A DNA stretch of 64,000 bases from Campanula takesimana (GCA_026119855.1 JAOWBW010001472.1:62001-126000), one strand, 5' to 3'; positions 1 through 11,709 are shown, counted from the first letter of the stretch. Made by a program: numbers and translations. Notes: a model not told the origin generated them from the sequence alone.

Positions 1-3000
1 TCCCCCAAAGGCTTCAAGTTCGAAGGTGTTATCTTAGGGGCTCATCGACCCCCAAGGAAGGAGTTCTCTTTTGTTAGATAATGACCGCAGTTTATCGATG
101 CGATGAAATGTTGCTGGCCCGAGGGATTGTGTCTCTTTTGCTGTGAATAGGGCACACCGCCCAATTCTAATCCCTTTTGCTTTTGGTCCCGTTCGAAAAA
201 ATTCTCACTCTTTCTTTGCTTTCCAAATCAAACTTTGCGTGTCATCTTTTCTTTAATATATTTATTTGCTTGTCTTGTAAAATATGTTTTCAGTTAATGA
301 ATCCGTGTTATAATCAGGTGCTTCCTAATCACGCAAAAAAGTTAATCTCAATTAATTAAAAGCAAACAATAATATGTGGACTAGCGATTAATTGAGATGA
401 GAACTAGGGTCGACGGTGCTCAATGGGATTCACAAACGAAGGCAATCCAGGGAGTTTGTAGAGGTGATCGATGGAGTTCCCGCCAACTATCAGACACAGA
501 TTCAAGACGGCCGACCAAAGGCCAAGATAGCTGGAAACAACTACCTTTCGCGAGTGAAACTGTTGTCAATTTCCTTTAATGTATCATTTTTCTATAATTC
601 TTGCATCTTATGATCTGTATTTCGCAAATTTTCATTACGTTCGTCATGTTTTTATTCTTCGCACAAACAAAAAAAAAGTGCAAAAAAGGAGAGGGTGCGC
701 AAAAAAAAAAAAAAATATTGGTTACTTTATTTCGCTTTGTTCTCGTACATTATTCTATACTTTGTACATATTACACTCATCTTGTATTATTACTCCGGAG
801 ACGCATCTCGACACCATAGTGAGCACCATCAACGACAGCAACGGGTGATTCTCTTTGAAAAGTTAATAGCTCAAGCCGGCCTCTTACACTGAGAGGTTAA
901 AAACCCTTGCCCCAGATATTTTCGAGAGTTAAGCATTTACCCTTAACAAACCAACCTTTCAATTTTAGAGGTTAGAGACTAAAAGTCAGACAGCCTTTAG
1001 GAACTCCATCAAGATCGAAAAGCGCAATAACGAAGACGACCTGGAGAGCACCGCGCATATGAGGATAATCTACATTGAAGAAGATCTCGATCTCTTGACT
1101 TTGGGCAAGCACCATCAACGACAACAACTGGTGTCTTTGTTGGAGACCAACACGCTCTACCAACCCCTTACACTGAAGGAGCCCAGCATCCAAAAGTTGT
1201 ACAGCCTCTAATGATATTACCGACCTCGATAAACACGACAATGACGATGAGGACCTCCACCTACGAGGTCAACAGGCGGCGCTAATTACGACAATCATCT
1301 GATGGTGTTCTCATCTCGATTTGTCACGGTCTAATTTGAGTCCAAATAAATTATTTGCTTTTTTGAAAATGAAATTAATCTGATTGCGAAAGCCCATTTG
1401 ATTTTGAAGCACTTGACCATTAACGCGAATTCTAATATTGAGTCATTGATTTCAAAATGTGAGAAATTTCCTTGAGTCTAGGGGCTTCCCCCTACTCTCG
1501 TCCTCCCGTCAATCTTTTCTGCGCAAACACAATGTCAATGATCCCACGGGATCTTTCTTTGCTTTCCCAAAATACTGGCCTTGTGCCTTCCCATACCCAT
1601 TCCTGCAATTTATCACAGTGAATGAGACGAAGGAATGTGATCATCTGACTCTCAAAATTCAAAATCAGGAAGTATGCTCAAATAAATGAATGTGAACTGG
1701 GGGTTGCGTGTCAGATTTCAGGAATGATAGATTTGTTTCCCGTTAATGCAGAATAGCTCGGAGGTAGGACAACTCCCACACGCAGTTGGTCCTTAGGAAT
1801 TTTTAACATCAACAAGCATCATAATTTGTGAGACAACCGTCACAGATAGCTAGGTCCCTCTCAAGTGAAACATCAGAGCAAAGTTTTTCAGATTGGCAGT
1901 TTGGGTCACAAGTCACAAAGATCAATCATCAATAATGCTGGAAGTTGTGCAACTCTCAATGACAGTTGGTTCCACCATCAGAGCATCGAATGTGAAGGTG
2001 ACTATCACAATGTGTGAGTTACTCCCCGCAGTGAAACATCAAACCTGTGACAACTCTCAATGACAGTTAATTCTATTGGGAGTAAGAGCATCAATTCATG
2101 AAACGACGATGACACATACGGGAGTCATTTTGAGATGGCGGTAGGAGTTTCACATGGAAAGGGACAAGAACTTATGACCGCTCTTATGAACAGCGAGGTC
2201 CTCAGAAAATGAGTCATCAGAAGTGGGGCTAATCCTTGAGAAAGTAGGGCTTTCATGATTAATGATCGGGGGCTGGTTCTGAAAAGACACTGGGGCTTCC
2301 ACAACCGAATTCTGGGGCAAGTCAAAGCAATCCACTAGGAGAGAAATCGTCGAGTAAACTTGATCAAATGGGTGTATGGAATTGACCTTTCGAGTGCTCG
2401 CGCTAGGCTTTCATTCCCGCTCCACCATATATATCCATCATGATTCTCGTTTCTCGCAAAGTTTTCAGACAGTTCATTCCTTTCCCGATTCTCCCTCTCT
2501 ACACATACACATTTTTGTCTTATTTATGATAAACGATGGTTGAAATGCAAGCGATGCACGCGTGTCAAAAAAAAATGTGTTTCTCATTTTGTAAAAGAAA
2601 AAAAATGAAAAATAAAAAAAATGAGTTTTTCATTTTGTAAAAGAGAAAAAAGAAAAAGAAAATTGGGGTTCGAAGTTCAAAGTCAAATTGCAAAAGAAAT
2701 CCTCATTCGAAGTTCAACAAAGCAAGCGGTTCTCAAAGTGACGTATTCTTTATCTCTCGATCTTTTAATCATGTTGTTTTGTATGCACGTGTGTGACACA
2801 CTTTCTGTACATGAATGTCACAATATCACTCGTATATTGCACACTTGTGAAATTTTCTGCAAGAATGTTTTCAACACCCGCTGCATCTCATCCACATGGG
2901 AACTCTGCTCGTTTCATTCCACCCACAAGGAATCCATCAAGATGTTTCTGCCAAGGGAATTCAGTTTCTCAACGCTTCAATCAAAATGTGTTTTTTGAGT

Positions 3001-3011
3001 TTTTCACAAAC

Positions 3012-4510
3012 TCGAACTACGTAAGGTCTGATTCCCGGAAGGGATACGTAGGCAGCCTGTCACCTCAGGTCCGACCACAAATGCATCAAAATGTTGAAAA
3101 GGGGGAGCTTGACCATAAACATATCAAAATGTTCCAAAAGCAGCTCATCCACATCTTGCAGAAACTCAAGATGGCCTCCCGGCCCAGACATGAATGAATG
3201 ATAATTGTCTCGTTCTCCTCGAGTCATGAATCAAAAATCTCATCACACAACAACTACAAAGCCGAAGGATCCACCCATGGCAGCAGCTTGCAGCGTATCC
3301 TTGATTTATCAAATATGAATGTGTGTTGAATTTTAGATCATCTTGTTCCTATCATGCCATTATCATATCATGTCATATACGATGTTTCACCTCTCATCCC
3401 CAGCATGTCATTTTCACATCCCTATACTTATCATGCTAGCATCGTAGACACAACCACCATCACGTCAAATCTAATCATAATCTTTGGTAAAAACGTGAGT
3501 TTGCAAAGAGAAAAGAAGGTTGTACATCTAGGTCACAATGAAAAATCAATGCAATTGGCTCTAGCACAAGTACTTTTGTGGCTTGCAAATGTTTATGCTT
3601 GAACAGGTGCGCTCCTGAGCTTATCAACTCTGTTCCTGCTTGACAGTGGTTTACTGTAAGGGAAAGCTCAGAATCTCATCATGCAACAATCTCAAAGCTA
3701 AAGGATCAGAGCAAAATCACAACTACATCGTATCCTTGAATTTACTTTCATGATATTTATCTCAAATGTTTGAAGTGTCTTGAATCTCAAAAAGTTTGGT
3801 TACTCTGGTCTATTCGGTCACCCCCGAATTTGATCATTTTGAATAGTTTGGTTACATCGGTCTGTCCGGTCACCCCCGAATTCGACCTCAAATTATGTTT
3901 GGTTACCTCTTGGTTCGATCGAAGGCTCGAGTTGAATCTCCCTGTTGAACTACGTGACTGGTCTGATTTCCATGTGGGGATACGTAGGCAGCCTGTCACC
4001 TCAGGCACGACCACCCCTTATTTCAAAAAGTTTGGTTACCCCGGTCTGTTCGGTCACACCCCGATTTCGACCTTCTCGAATATTTGGTTACCCTCTGGTC
4101 CACTCGAGCGCTCGGGTTGGATCTCCCTCAGAACTACTCCCCTACTTGATTACCAAAAGGGATACGTAGGCAGCTCGATAACAAAAGTTTCAGTCGGACG
4201 TTCTATCGAATATGTGTTACCTCAACCCCCGGCTCAGAGATGTGTGTGATCTCACCAACCCATAAGCCGTTCATCCATTCAAATCTAGACTCAGAGATGT
4301 ATGTGATCTCACCAACTCATAATGCTATCACTCATCCCCATCCCTATCCCCATCCATCTGAACTACGATTGGTCTGATTCTTGCAAGAGATACGTAGGAA
4401 TCTCAGGTTCCCGAGTTCGACCATATGATTGTGTTTGTTTGCTTGCTAGAGTAGAACTACGGAGGCTTGATTCCCGTAAGGGATACATAGGAAGCCCTAC
4501 TTTGGGCCCA
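3012..4510 (+). repeat. Diverged repeated modules before the polypurine tract
   Basis: A module reading roughly GAACTACG, GGTCTGATT, then GGGATACGTAGGCAGCC occurs near 3013-3076, 3950-4012, 4131-4175, 4360-4426 and 4453-4496. Between copies a second module (GTTTGGTTAC, then TCGGTCACCCC, then GACC) occurs at about 3797-3830, 3845-3885 and 4028-4070. Spacing is irregular and the copies are diverged. From memory, GATACGTAGGCA-type strings are common near the 3' end of plant Ty3/Tat elements; I cannot check that here. Function is unknown. Confidence 0.65.
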
Positions 4511-4582
4511 GTCATCGAACCCTAGACGAGATCGGTTGTCTATATTGGATCGTCGAATCCACTTTACATCACAAGTGAATTC

Positions 4583-4594
4583 GACGAGGGGCTC
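4583..4594 (+). promoter_or_regulatory. Polypurine tract of the Tat/Ogre-like element
   Basis: GACGAGGGGCTC lies directly before the LTR start TGTAGACACCCC. A purine-rich tract at this place is where plus-strand DNA synthesis is primed in LTR retrotransposons, so it fixes the orientation of this element as plus. Confidence 0.5.
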
Positions 4595-5154
4595 TGTAGA
4601 CACCCCGATCTCGCACCCCCTAAAACCAACCCTTAACCTGGTCTAAGCGCGACAATCGACCTAAAAACCCTACATAGGGTGGTTTAGGATTACCAACCGC
4701 TTTATCGGTGCATCGGATGAAGAAATCGAGTCCGAGGTTGTGACCAGGACTCAAAACCGAGCAAATAGGTGTATTCTCCGAAAATCGAGTGTCGAGACCC
4801 TACGGCGGGCCCCGCACCCTTAGAACGCCCTTTACCGGATATCTGTTGCATTTAAAATTATATTATGTATTTCCTTACTTGTTAACATAATTTAGATATA
4901 CCATTGGGACCGGAAAATTATGAGGAGCAACTTTCATGTTGGGACTGCGGACAACCGGGACACTGAAGCGCCCACACCGGAGCAGTTTGGGCCATTACAT
5001 AACGGGAAAAACGGAGACAGAAAAGAACCAAAATCAAGTAGCATGGTCATAGAGACGTGGCCACTTGCTGGACACTCAATGGGCTGTAGTCACCCCCCAG
5101 GCCAATCACGGAGCGACAAGTGGCGAGACAAAATTTGGGGATTTTTGGGAAAGA

Positions 5155-5202
5155 ACCGTACGGCTTCATGAGAGGATTACGGCTCTCAATGAGCCGTACG
5201 GC
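5155..5202. other. 20-bp-arm hairpin in the LTR
   Basis: Arms 5155-5174 (ACCGTACGGCTTCATGAGAG) and 5183-5202 are inverted copies matching at 17 of 20 positions around an 8-nt loop (GATTACGG). The 10-bp palindrome GCCGTACGGC forms the base of the stem. It lies about 165 bp before the possible TATA box. It may be a protein-binding palindrome or an RNA stem; this is inference. Confidence 0.6.
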
Positions 5203-5724
5203 CCCTTTGTTATGGGCATAATCAGCTTTCAGCCTTTCCCTTGTTTTCCACTTGTGTTTTCAAGGAAATAATGGTCACCTCTCTTCCCTATTCGACCTCC
5301 AACCTCACTCCCTCCACTACCCCTACTATAGGGGCAATTTGGTCACAAAAATCTCACCTCCCTCCTCCTTATACACCCTCATATTGATCCAAGAAGAGGA
5401 GGTTAAGAGATTCACTACATTCTCATCCTCCAACAACTTTCCCTCATCCTTCTCTTGTTCTTACTACCACCAACACACCACCACTACTCCACCGTATCTC
5501 CACCAATCCACCACCACTAAACCACCACAAATCCACCACAAAACAACCCTCAAACACACACAAACTCAAGCAAAACAACAACACAATCTCCATCCATTCA
5601 ATCAACAACAACTCCTCAAATCAAAAACAAAAAAGAAGTCTTCCCTTGGGTAGACAAAGGAAGCACACATCACCAACCTAACCCTAGGTAAGAAGGTAAG
5701 AAATCTATTTTTGTAAGTTGTAAG

Positions 5725-6469
5725 TGTTAAACTCTGAACTTGAGAACTTGATATATATTTCTGTTCTAACTCCCAGCAACAGGACTGCAACTGGAACAAA
5801 TCTGCACTGCCCAAAACACTCCAAACTGCACTGAATTACTGCACGGAATCTGCACAGAATTACTGCACTACTGTCTTCGGACTGCTGCTGCGAACTGGTT
5901 GAGAATGGGTGACAATAATTGCTCCAAAGGCACGTAAATGTTACGCTTTCCTTAAGACAAAATTCGCCCTCAAATCTGGTGCAAATAGGTTCTGCGAATC
6001 GCCTCTAGGATACAATGGAGCCTCTGTTTTAACAGATGGGTGTATGCAGTTTGCACCACTGAAAACACCCCAATTCCTATGTATGTAATCAAGCCTTGAG
6101 TGATCAAGAGATTGTATTGGCCAAATACAATCTCAGTTTTAAGAAAATAGAAGAAGAAAAGGTTGCTGTATTATAGAGGGAGAGTTGTTTGCAGGAGAGA
6201 AATTAAGTAAGTTCACAAGATGCTGAAACAACTTATTTATACTGCATTGATACCTCCTGGAGCAGTCACAAATGTGACTGTTCATGAATGGATGGGTTCC
6301 CTTTGGACATGTAACTGCCACAGCAGTTTTTCCAACATTTCAAACCAAACAATTATTCCAGCAACTTCCAAATAACTGTCAACAGTCATCTAATCCATGT
6401 AACTGTTTTACTAACAAACATAACTCATATTTCTCTTACTAAAATTCATATTTTGAAAATACACCAACA
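5725..6469 (-). repeat. 3' LTR of the intact copia element
   Basis: This is a 745-bp direct copy of 10965-11709. The plus-strand sequence just beyond it (6470-6484, AACCCCCACCATTTT) reads AAAATGGTGGGGGTT on the sense strand, a good polypurine tract. The 60-codon open frame in each LTR is only a shadow. Confidence 0.95.
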
Positions 6470-7011
6470 AACCCCCACCATTTTCAAAATAAAAATAAAA
6501 ATAAAAACTAAGTAAAATGATCTTGACAAGGCTTGAGAACCTTCTGCATAGATAGTGGTGTCTCTCGACTTGAACCATCATCTTGTGAAGACATATCAAG
6601 GCTAACCTATAAGAATAATAGACTTGTGTCTTTGAACCATCTTCTAATATGATTAGACGGATACATAGTCACGCACAAGTTTCTAACATACACAAGGAAT
6701 TATTAAGGCTGACGCGTGGATTGGCCTTGCGTCTGTATCTGTTTCGTGAGTGCTCTAGAGCCAAGCCCTTGAACTCATAGAAGGCGGCACCACCTCCGAC
6801 ACTCATATAGGTAGACTTACCTTAGTGTCCCCGTAAAATAAACACTATTAAGTCTATTAAGAGTTTAACTCATCCTTCCTTTCTTATTACGGGTACCAAG
6901 CTCTACATGCCTTGGGATGAATAATCGTGTAGAGCTCCAACCACTGCATATGATATACTTTGCTCATTGAACCCATACACCTGATTTATCAAGAATTAGG
7001 TTGAGTTTCTA
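6470..7011 (-). other. 3' untranslated region of the copia element
   Basis: About 540 bp lie between the polyprotein stop and the 3' LTR. It contains no ORF of note and ends in a purine-rich tract next to the LTR. It presumably forms the 3' UTR of the genomic RNA. Confidence 0.7.
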
Positions 7012-10000
7012 TCATTGGTGGTTTGTATTAGTGGGCTTGAGTCCCATCCCTTTTGTGGTTTTCTTGACCACTTCCCTCGGAAGTCCTTTTGTTAAAGGAT
7101 CTGCCAAATTTTGACAAGACTTTACAAAGTCTATTGTTATCACTCCATCGGTGATTAATTGTCTCACATAACTGTGTCTTAATCCAATATGTATGGATTT
7201 TCCATTATACACTTGACTATATGCTCTAGATAGAGTCGCTTGACTATCACAGTGTATAGATACCGGTGGCATAGGCTTTGGCCATTTAGGCATCTCAATT
7301 AGCAAGTTTCTTAGCCATTCCGCTTCTTTACTACATGAAGCCAATGCTACAAATTCTGATGCCATTGTTGAGTCTGTTATACATGTTTGCTTCTTAGAGC
7401 CCCACGAGATGGCACCCCCACCAAGTGTAAATATCCAGCCAGTTGTGGAGGTATGATCATCCCTCTCAGTTATCCAACTAGCATCTGTAAACCCTTCCAA
7501 CACTGAAGGAAAGCCTGTAAAATGTATGCCATAATCCATAGTCCCCTTTAAATATTTAAAGACACGATATATAGCATTCCAATGAATATGACTTGGATTG
7601 CTTGTATATCTACTAAGCCTTCCTACTGCAAATGCAATGTCAGGCCTAGTACTCGTCATGGCATACATAAGACATCCAATTGCCCTGGCATACTCTAGCT
7701 GATTAACAGCTCTACCAGTGTTCTTATATAATTTAATACTTGAATCATATGGGGTACTTACAGGACTACATTGATAATGGTTGAATTTCCTTAATATTTT
7801 CTCAATGTAATGAGATTGAGAAAGTACCAACCCATTTTCATTTCTAGTAATCCTGATTCCTAATATCACATCAGCTTTTCCCATATCTTTCATATCAAAT
7901 TTGGATGACAAAAATGATTTTATTTGTAAAATTGTTTCTTCATCCGTTCCAAAGATTAGCATATCATCAACATATAAACAAATAATCACACCTTTATTAT
8001 TAGAGAATTTGCTATACACACATTTATCAGATTCATGAATTCTAAAGCCATTGGAAACAACTATCTCATCAAATTTTTCATGCCACTGTTTAGGAGCTTG
8101 CTTAAGGCCATATAAAGATTTTACAAGTTTGCACACGTTTCTTTCATGACCAGATAAAATGAAGCCTTCGGGTTGTTCCATATATATCTCTTCATTTAAA
8201 ACTCCATTAAGAAAAGCAGTTTTTACGTCCATTTGATGAATAGTAAAACCATGAATAGAAGCTAATGCAAGAAGAACACGAATGGTAGATATGCGAGCAA
8301 CGGGAGCATAAGTGTCAAAATAATCTATCCCTCCCTTTTGTGTGAAGCCTTTAGCTACTAATCTAGCTTTGAATTTATCAATGGTGCCATCAACCTTCAT
8401 TTTCTTTTTGAAGATCCATTTACAACCAATTGGTTTTGAACCAGGAGGCAAGTCGACAAGAACCCAAGTATTGTTGCCTATTATAGAATCCATTTCATCA
8501 TTAATAGCTTCTTTCCAAAAAGCAACATCTTGTGATTTCATAGCTTCCTCAAATGTTTGAGGATCAGCCTCAATACTTGGTGATATAGAGATTTGAAAAC
8601 ACTCTGAATTTCTATCACCTTCCACCAAGTAAATAATAAAATTTGGTCCAAAGGACTTTTCTGTTCTTATTCGCTTACTTCTTCTTGGTTCAGTTTCTGG
8701 CAGGTCTATAGGTTTATGTTCTGGGGAAGATTCAATTATCTTTCCAATGTCATCATTGTGTCTAGGAATTGTTTTGAATCTTTCTTCATAGAAGATAGCA
8801 TCCCTAGATTCAATGACAGTATTTATTCCAATAGATTCATTTGGTTCAATAACCATAAACCTATATCCCTTGCTATGTTCTGCATATCCCAAGAATATGC
8901 ACTCAATTGCTTTGGCACCTAATTTCTTTATTTTGGGTTGGGGTAGCCTTACTATTTCTCTACAACCCCAAACCTTTAGATATCCCAGATTAGGCTTTCT
9001 TTTCTTCCACAATTCATAGGGAGTAATATTGGTTTTCTTATGAGGTACTCTATTAAGAATATGACAAGCAGTTAAAAGAGCTTCACCCCAAAAACTATCA
9101 TTAAGACCCGAATGAAAAAGCATAGCATTAACCATTTCTTCTAATGTTCTATTTTTCCTTTCGGCAATTCCATTTTGTTGAGGTGTATATGCTATACTAG
9201 TCTCATGAATGATTCCTACAGATTCACAATAGGTGGGGAAGTGAAATTCTCCTCCTCTATCAGACCTAAGCACTTTAATATGAGCATCACAAAAATTTTC
9301 CACTTCGGTCTTATATACCTTAAATTTATCAAGAACTTCATCTTTACTATGAAGCAAATAAACGTAACAAAATCTAGAGTAATCATCAATAAAAGTTACA
9401 AAATATTTCTTTCCGCCTCTAGTAGGAGTATTATGCATATCACATACATCACTATGAATTAAAAGTAAAATTGAAGAAGATCTTTCAATATTTTTGGGAA
9501 AAGGGGTTCTAGTAATTTTAGTGTGTGCACAAATATCACATTTGTCAAACATATTAGCATCGCATTTAGGAATGAGATCATAATTAATCATCTTTTTCAT
9601 TCTTCTAGTATTCACATGGCCTAATCTACTATGCCATAAAGAAAGAGAGTCAACAATATAAGCAGAATCAATAGATATTTCATTAATACTGAGTTTGTAC
9701 ATTCCCTCATACACATATCTCTTTCCAACAAACACACCACCCTTAGACAGAATAAACTTATCACCGTCAAAGACAATCTTAAAGCCATGCTTGTTAAGCA
9801 AGCTTACAGACACAAGGTTCTTCCTAATTTCAGGAACATGATAAACATCGGTAAGAGTCAAAATCTTTCCCGAAGTAAACTCAAGATTCACTGTTCCTTT
9901 CCCTTTGACAGCAGCGGTAGAGGAGTTTCCCATGTACATGCAATTTCCAGCATCGGCTTCAACATAGTTGGAGAACATGCTTTTGTCGTTGCACACATGC

Positions 10001-10944
10001 CTCGTTGAACCGGAATCAATCCACCAAGCATTGTCATTCTGTAGCATGTTTGCTTCAGAGATCACCGCGACAAATTTCCCTTTGTCTTTGTTCTCATTTT
10101 TCTTTTTGAGAAATCTGCACTCTCTTTTGTAGTGCCCAGGTTTTCCACAATGGTAGAAGGAACCTTTTTTCTTGGGCGGATTTGGGTTCTTGGAGGACTC
10201 TCCTTCCTCCCATTTTCTTTTGTTGTTACCGGGTTTATTGTTATCATTATTCCCGGATTTCTTTCGATCATTCTGTCCAGATTTGTGGGTGTTCTTTTCC
10301 TCTGCCATATGCACCTTAGATTGCCCTTCATGCGACTCATTTTTCTCGCGCAACCCTTCTTCAATCTGAAGATGGGTCCCTAAATCTTTAAGGGTTATCT
10401 CTTGTTTCTTGTGCTTAAGAGTTTTCTTCACATCTTTCCATGACGGAGGAAGTTTATCAATTATGCAAGAGACAATAATACATTCATCCATATTCATATT
10501 AAGTAATTTCATTTGGCCAAGGATGCATTGAATTTCATCAAATTGAGTAGAAACAGGCTTACCATCTACCATTTTATAATTCATAAAATGAGAGGCCAGA
10601 AATTTCTTACTTGTAGCATCCTCGGTCAAATAGCGATTATTGAGAGTCTCCCACAATTCTTTTGCAGTCTCCACGTTCTGGTACACATCGAATAGGCTGC
10701 CGGAGAGTGCGTTTAAAATATGCCCTTTGCAGATTTCATCGTCCTTGTCCCATTTGATTCTCTTCCTCATTTGCGCCGGTGTCTCATCATCATTTTCACT
10801 CGGCTTCGGAACACTTAGCACATAGTCAAGGCATAACGTAAGGAGCAGGAATTTTATCTTCTTCTGCCATCGTCGAAAGTTTCCTCCTTCGAACTTGTCA
10901 AGTTTGACAAATTCCGTTGTCAAGGCTTGCAGATTTTTCGCCAT
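7012..10944 (-). CDS. Copia gag-pol polyprotein (1310 aa)
   Basis: A single ORF encodes gag, protease, integrase, reverse transcriptase and RNase H in the copia order. Gag (about 1-260) has a UBN2-type start (LDKFEGGNFRRWQ). A zinc knuckle lies at about 262-276. Protease shows WWIDSG near 308. The integrase zinc region (LWHSRLGH) is near 435, and its catalytic acidic residues are in HSDVC (about 497), RSDRGGEF (about 560) and AERKNRT (about 593). RT spans about 820-1060 with YVDD near 991. RNase H starts near 1150 (FTDASW) and includes HCDSQA near 1232. Length and motif set are normal for the family. It ends TGA at 7012-7014. One oddity: the first cysteine of the zinc knuckle is Phe (FYHC instead of CxxC), so RNA packaging may be weakened. 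Otherwise it looks able to work. Confidence 0.96.
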   Translation of the reverse strand: MAKNLQALTTEFVKLDKFEGGNFRRWQKKIKFLLLTLCLDYVLSVPKPSENDDETPAQMRKRIKWDKDDEICKGHILNALSGSLFDVYQNVETAKELWETLNNRYLTEDATSKKFLASHFMNYKMVDGKPVSTQFDEIQCILGQMKLLNMNMDECIIVSCIIDKLPPSWKDVKKTLKHKKQEITLKDLGTHLQIEEGLREKNESHEGQSKVHMAEEKNTHKSGQNDRKKSGNNDNNKPGNNKRKWEEGESSKNPNPPKKKGSFYHCGKPGHYKRECRFLKKKNENKDKGKFVAVISEANMLQNDNAWWIDSGSTRHVCNDKSMFSNYVEADAGNCMYMGNSSTAAVKGKGTVNLEFTSGKILTLTDVYHVPEIRKNLVSVSLLNKHGFKIVFDGDKFILSKGGVFVGKRYVYEGMYKLSINEISIDSAYIVDSLSLWHSRLGHVNTRRMKKMINYDLIPKCDANMFDKCDICAHTKITRTPFPKNIERSSSILLLIHSDVCDMHNTPTRGGKKYFVTFIDDYSRFCYVYLLHSKDEVLDKFKVYKTEVENFCDAHIKVLRSDRGGEFHFPTYCESVGIIHETSIAYTPQQNGIAERKNRTLEEMVNAMLFHSGLNDSFWGEALLTACHILNRVPHKKTNITPYELWKKRKPNLGYLKVWGCREIVRLPQPKIKKLGAKAIECIFLGYAEHSKGYRFMVIEPNESIGINTVIESRDAIFYEERFKTIPRHNDDIGKIIESSPEHKPIDLPETEPRRSKRIRTEKSFGPNFIIYLVEGDRNSECFQISISPSIEADPQTFEEAMKSQDVAFWKEAINDEMDSIIGNNTWVLVDLPPGSKPIGCKWIFKKKMKVDGTIDKFKARLVAKGFTQKGGIDYFDTYAPVARISTIRVLLALASIHGFTIHQMDVKTAFLNGVLNEEIYMEQPEGFILSGHERNVCKLVKSLYGLKQAPKQWHEKFDEIVVSNGFRIHESDKCVYSKFSNNKGVIICLYVDDMLIFGTDEETILQIKSFLSSKFDMKDMGKADVILGIRITRNENGLVLSQSHYIEKILRKFNHYQCSPVSTPYDSSIKLYKNTGRAVNQLEYARAIGCLMYAMTSTRPDIAFAVGRLSRYTSNPSHIHWNAIYRVFKYLKGTMDYGIHFTGFPSVLEGFTDASWITERDDHTSTTGWIFTLGGGAISWGSKKQTCITDSTMASEFVALASCSKEAEWLRNLLIEMPKWPKPMPPVSIHCDSQATLSRAYSQVYNGKSIHIGLRHSYVRQLITDGVITIDFVKSCQNLADPLTKGLPREVVKKTTKGMGLKPTNTNHQ

Positions 10945-10964
10945 GAATAATTTTGTCTTAAGAA

Positions 10965-11709
10965 TGTTAAACTCTGAACTTGAGAACTTGATATATATTT
11001 ATGTTCTAACTCCCAGCAACAGGACTGCAACTGGAACAAATCTGCACTGCCCAAAACACTCCAAACTGCACTGAATTACTGCACGGAATCTGCACAGAAT
11101 TACTGCACTACTGTCTTCGGACTGCTGCTGCGAACTGGTTGAGAATGGGTGACAATAATTGCTCCAAAGGCACGTAAATGTTACGCTTTCCTTAAGACAA
11201 AATTCGCCCTCAAATCTGGTGCAAATAGGTTCTGCGAATCGCCTCTAGGATACAATGGAGCCTCTGTTTTAACAGATGGGTGTATGCAGTTTGCACCACT
11301 GAAAACACCCCAATTCCTATGTATGTAATCAAGCCTTGAGTGATCAAGAGATTGTATTGGCCAAATACAATCTCAGTTTTAAGAAAATAGAAGAAGAAAA
11401 GGTTGTTGTATTATAGAGGGAGAGTTGTTTGCAGGAGAGAAATTAAGTAAGTTCACAAGATGCTGAAACAACTTATTTATACTGCATTGATACCTCCTGG
11501 AGCAGTCACAAATGTGACTGTTCATGAATGGATGGGTTCCCTTTGGACATGTAACTGCCACAGCAGTTTTTCCAACATTTCAGACCAAACAATTATTCCA
11601 GCAACTTCCAAATAACTGTCAACAGTCATCTAATCCATGTAACTGTTTTACTAACAAACATAACTCATATTTCTCTTACTAAAATTCATATTTTGAAAAT
11701 ACACCAACA
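10965..11709 (-). repeat. 5' LTR of the intact copia element
   Basis: On the minus strand it begins TGTTGGTGTATTTTC and ends GTTTAACA. It would supply the promoter for the genomic RNA. Only 20 nt separate its end from the polyprotein ATG at 10944. It matches the 3' LTR except at three positions. Confidence 0.95.

Larger units (their letters stand above)
1..4594 (+). mobile_element. Decayed 3' body of a Tat/Ogre-like Ty3 retrotransposon
   Basis: No long ORF survives here. The window opens inside a 26-codon open frame that ends in TAA TGA at 79-84; I do not recognise the peptide. Another short frame (416-613) is also unrecognised. Around 800-1250 and 1740-2090 there are loose repeats such as an 'accatcaacgaca' phrase and a 'caactctcaatgacagtt' phrase. 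From 3012 onward a repeated-module tract leads into a polypurine tract and an LTR start at 4595, so I read the stretch as the 3' untranslated part of an LTR element whose coding region lies upstream of the window. The lineage assignment is inference from the LTR ends (TGTAGACACCCC start, GGTGGCGACTC near the end), which I associate with Tat/Ogre elements. Confidence 0.45.
5725..11709 (-). mobile_element. Complete Ty1/copia LTR retrotransposon, minus strand
   Basis: The element is 5985 bp and runs TG...CA, with two 745-bp LTRs and a perfect 5-bp TSD (GTAAG at 5720-5724 and 11710-11714). I counted three base differences between the LTRs (about 0.4%), so the insertion is young, of the order of 0.15-0.3 million years at usual plant rates. 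It sits inside the LTR of an older element. One ORF codes for the whole gag-pol chain with no stop. Order on the minus strand: 5' LTR (10965-11709), ORF, about 540 bp of 3' untranslated sequence, purine-rich tract, 3' LTR (5725-6469). Confidence 0.97.

Noticed and set aside
8342..10825. Many plus-strand frames over the copia ORF
   Set aside because: Antisense shadows of the 1310-codon polyprotein, with no domain of their own.
6139..11561. The same 60-codon frame at 6139-6321 and 11379-11561
   Set aside because: It lies in the two identical LTRs of the copia element; no start context or family match.
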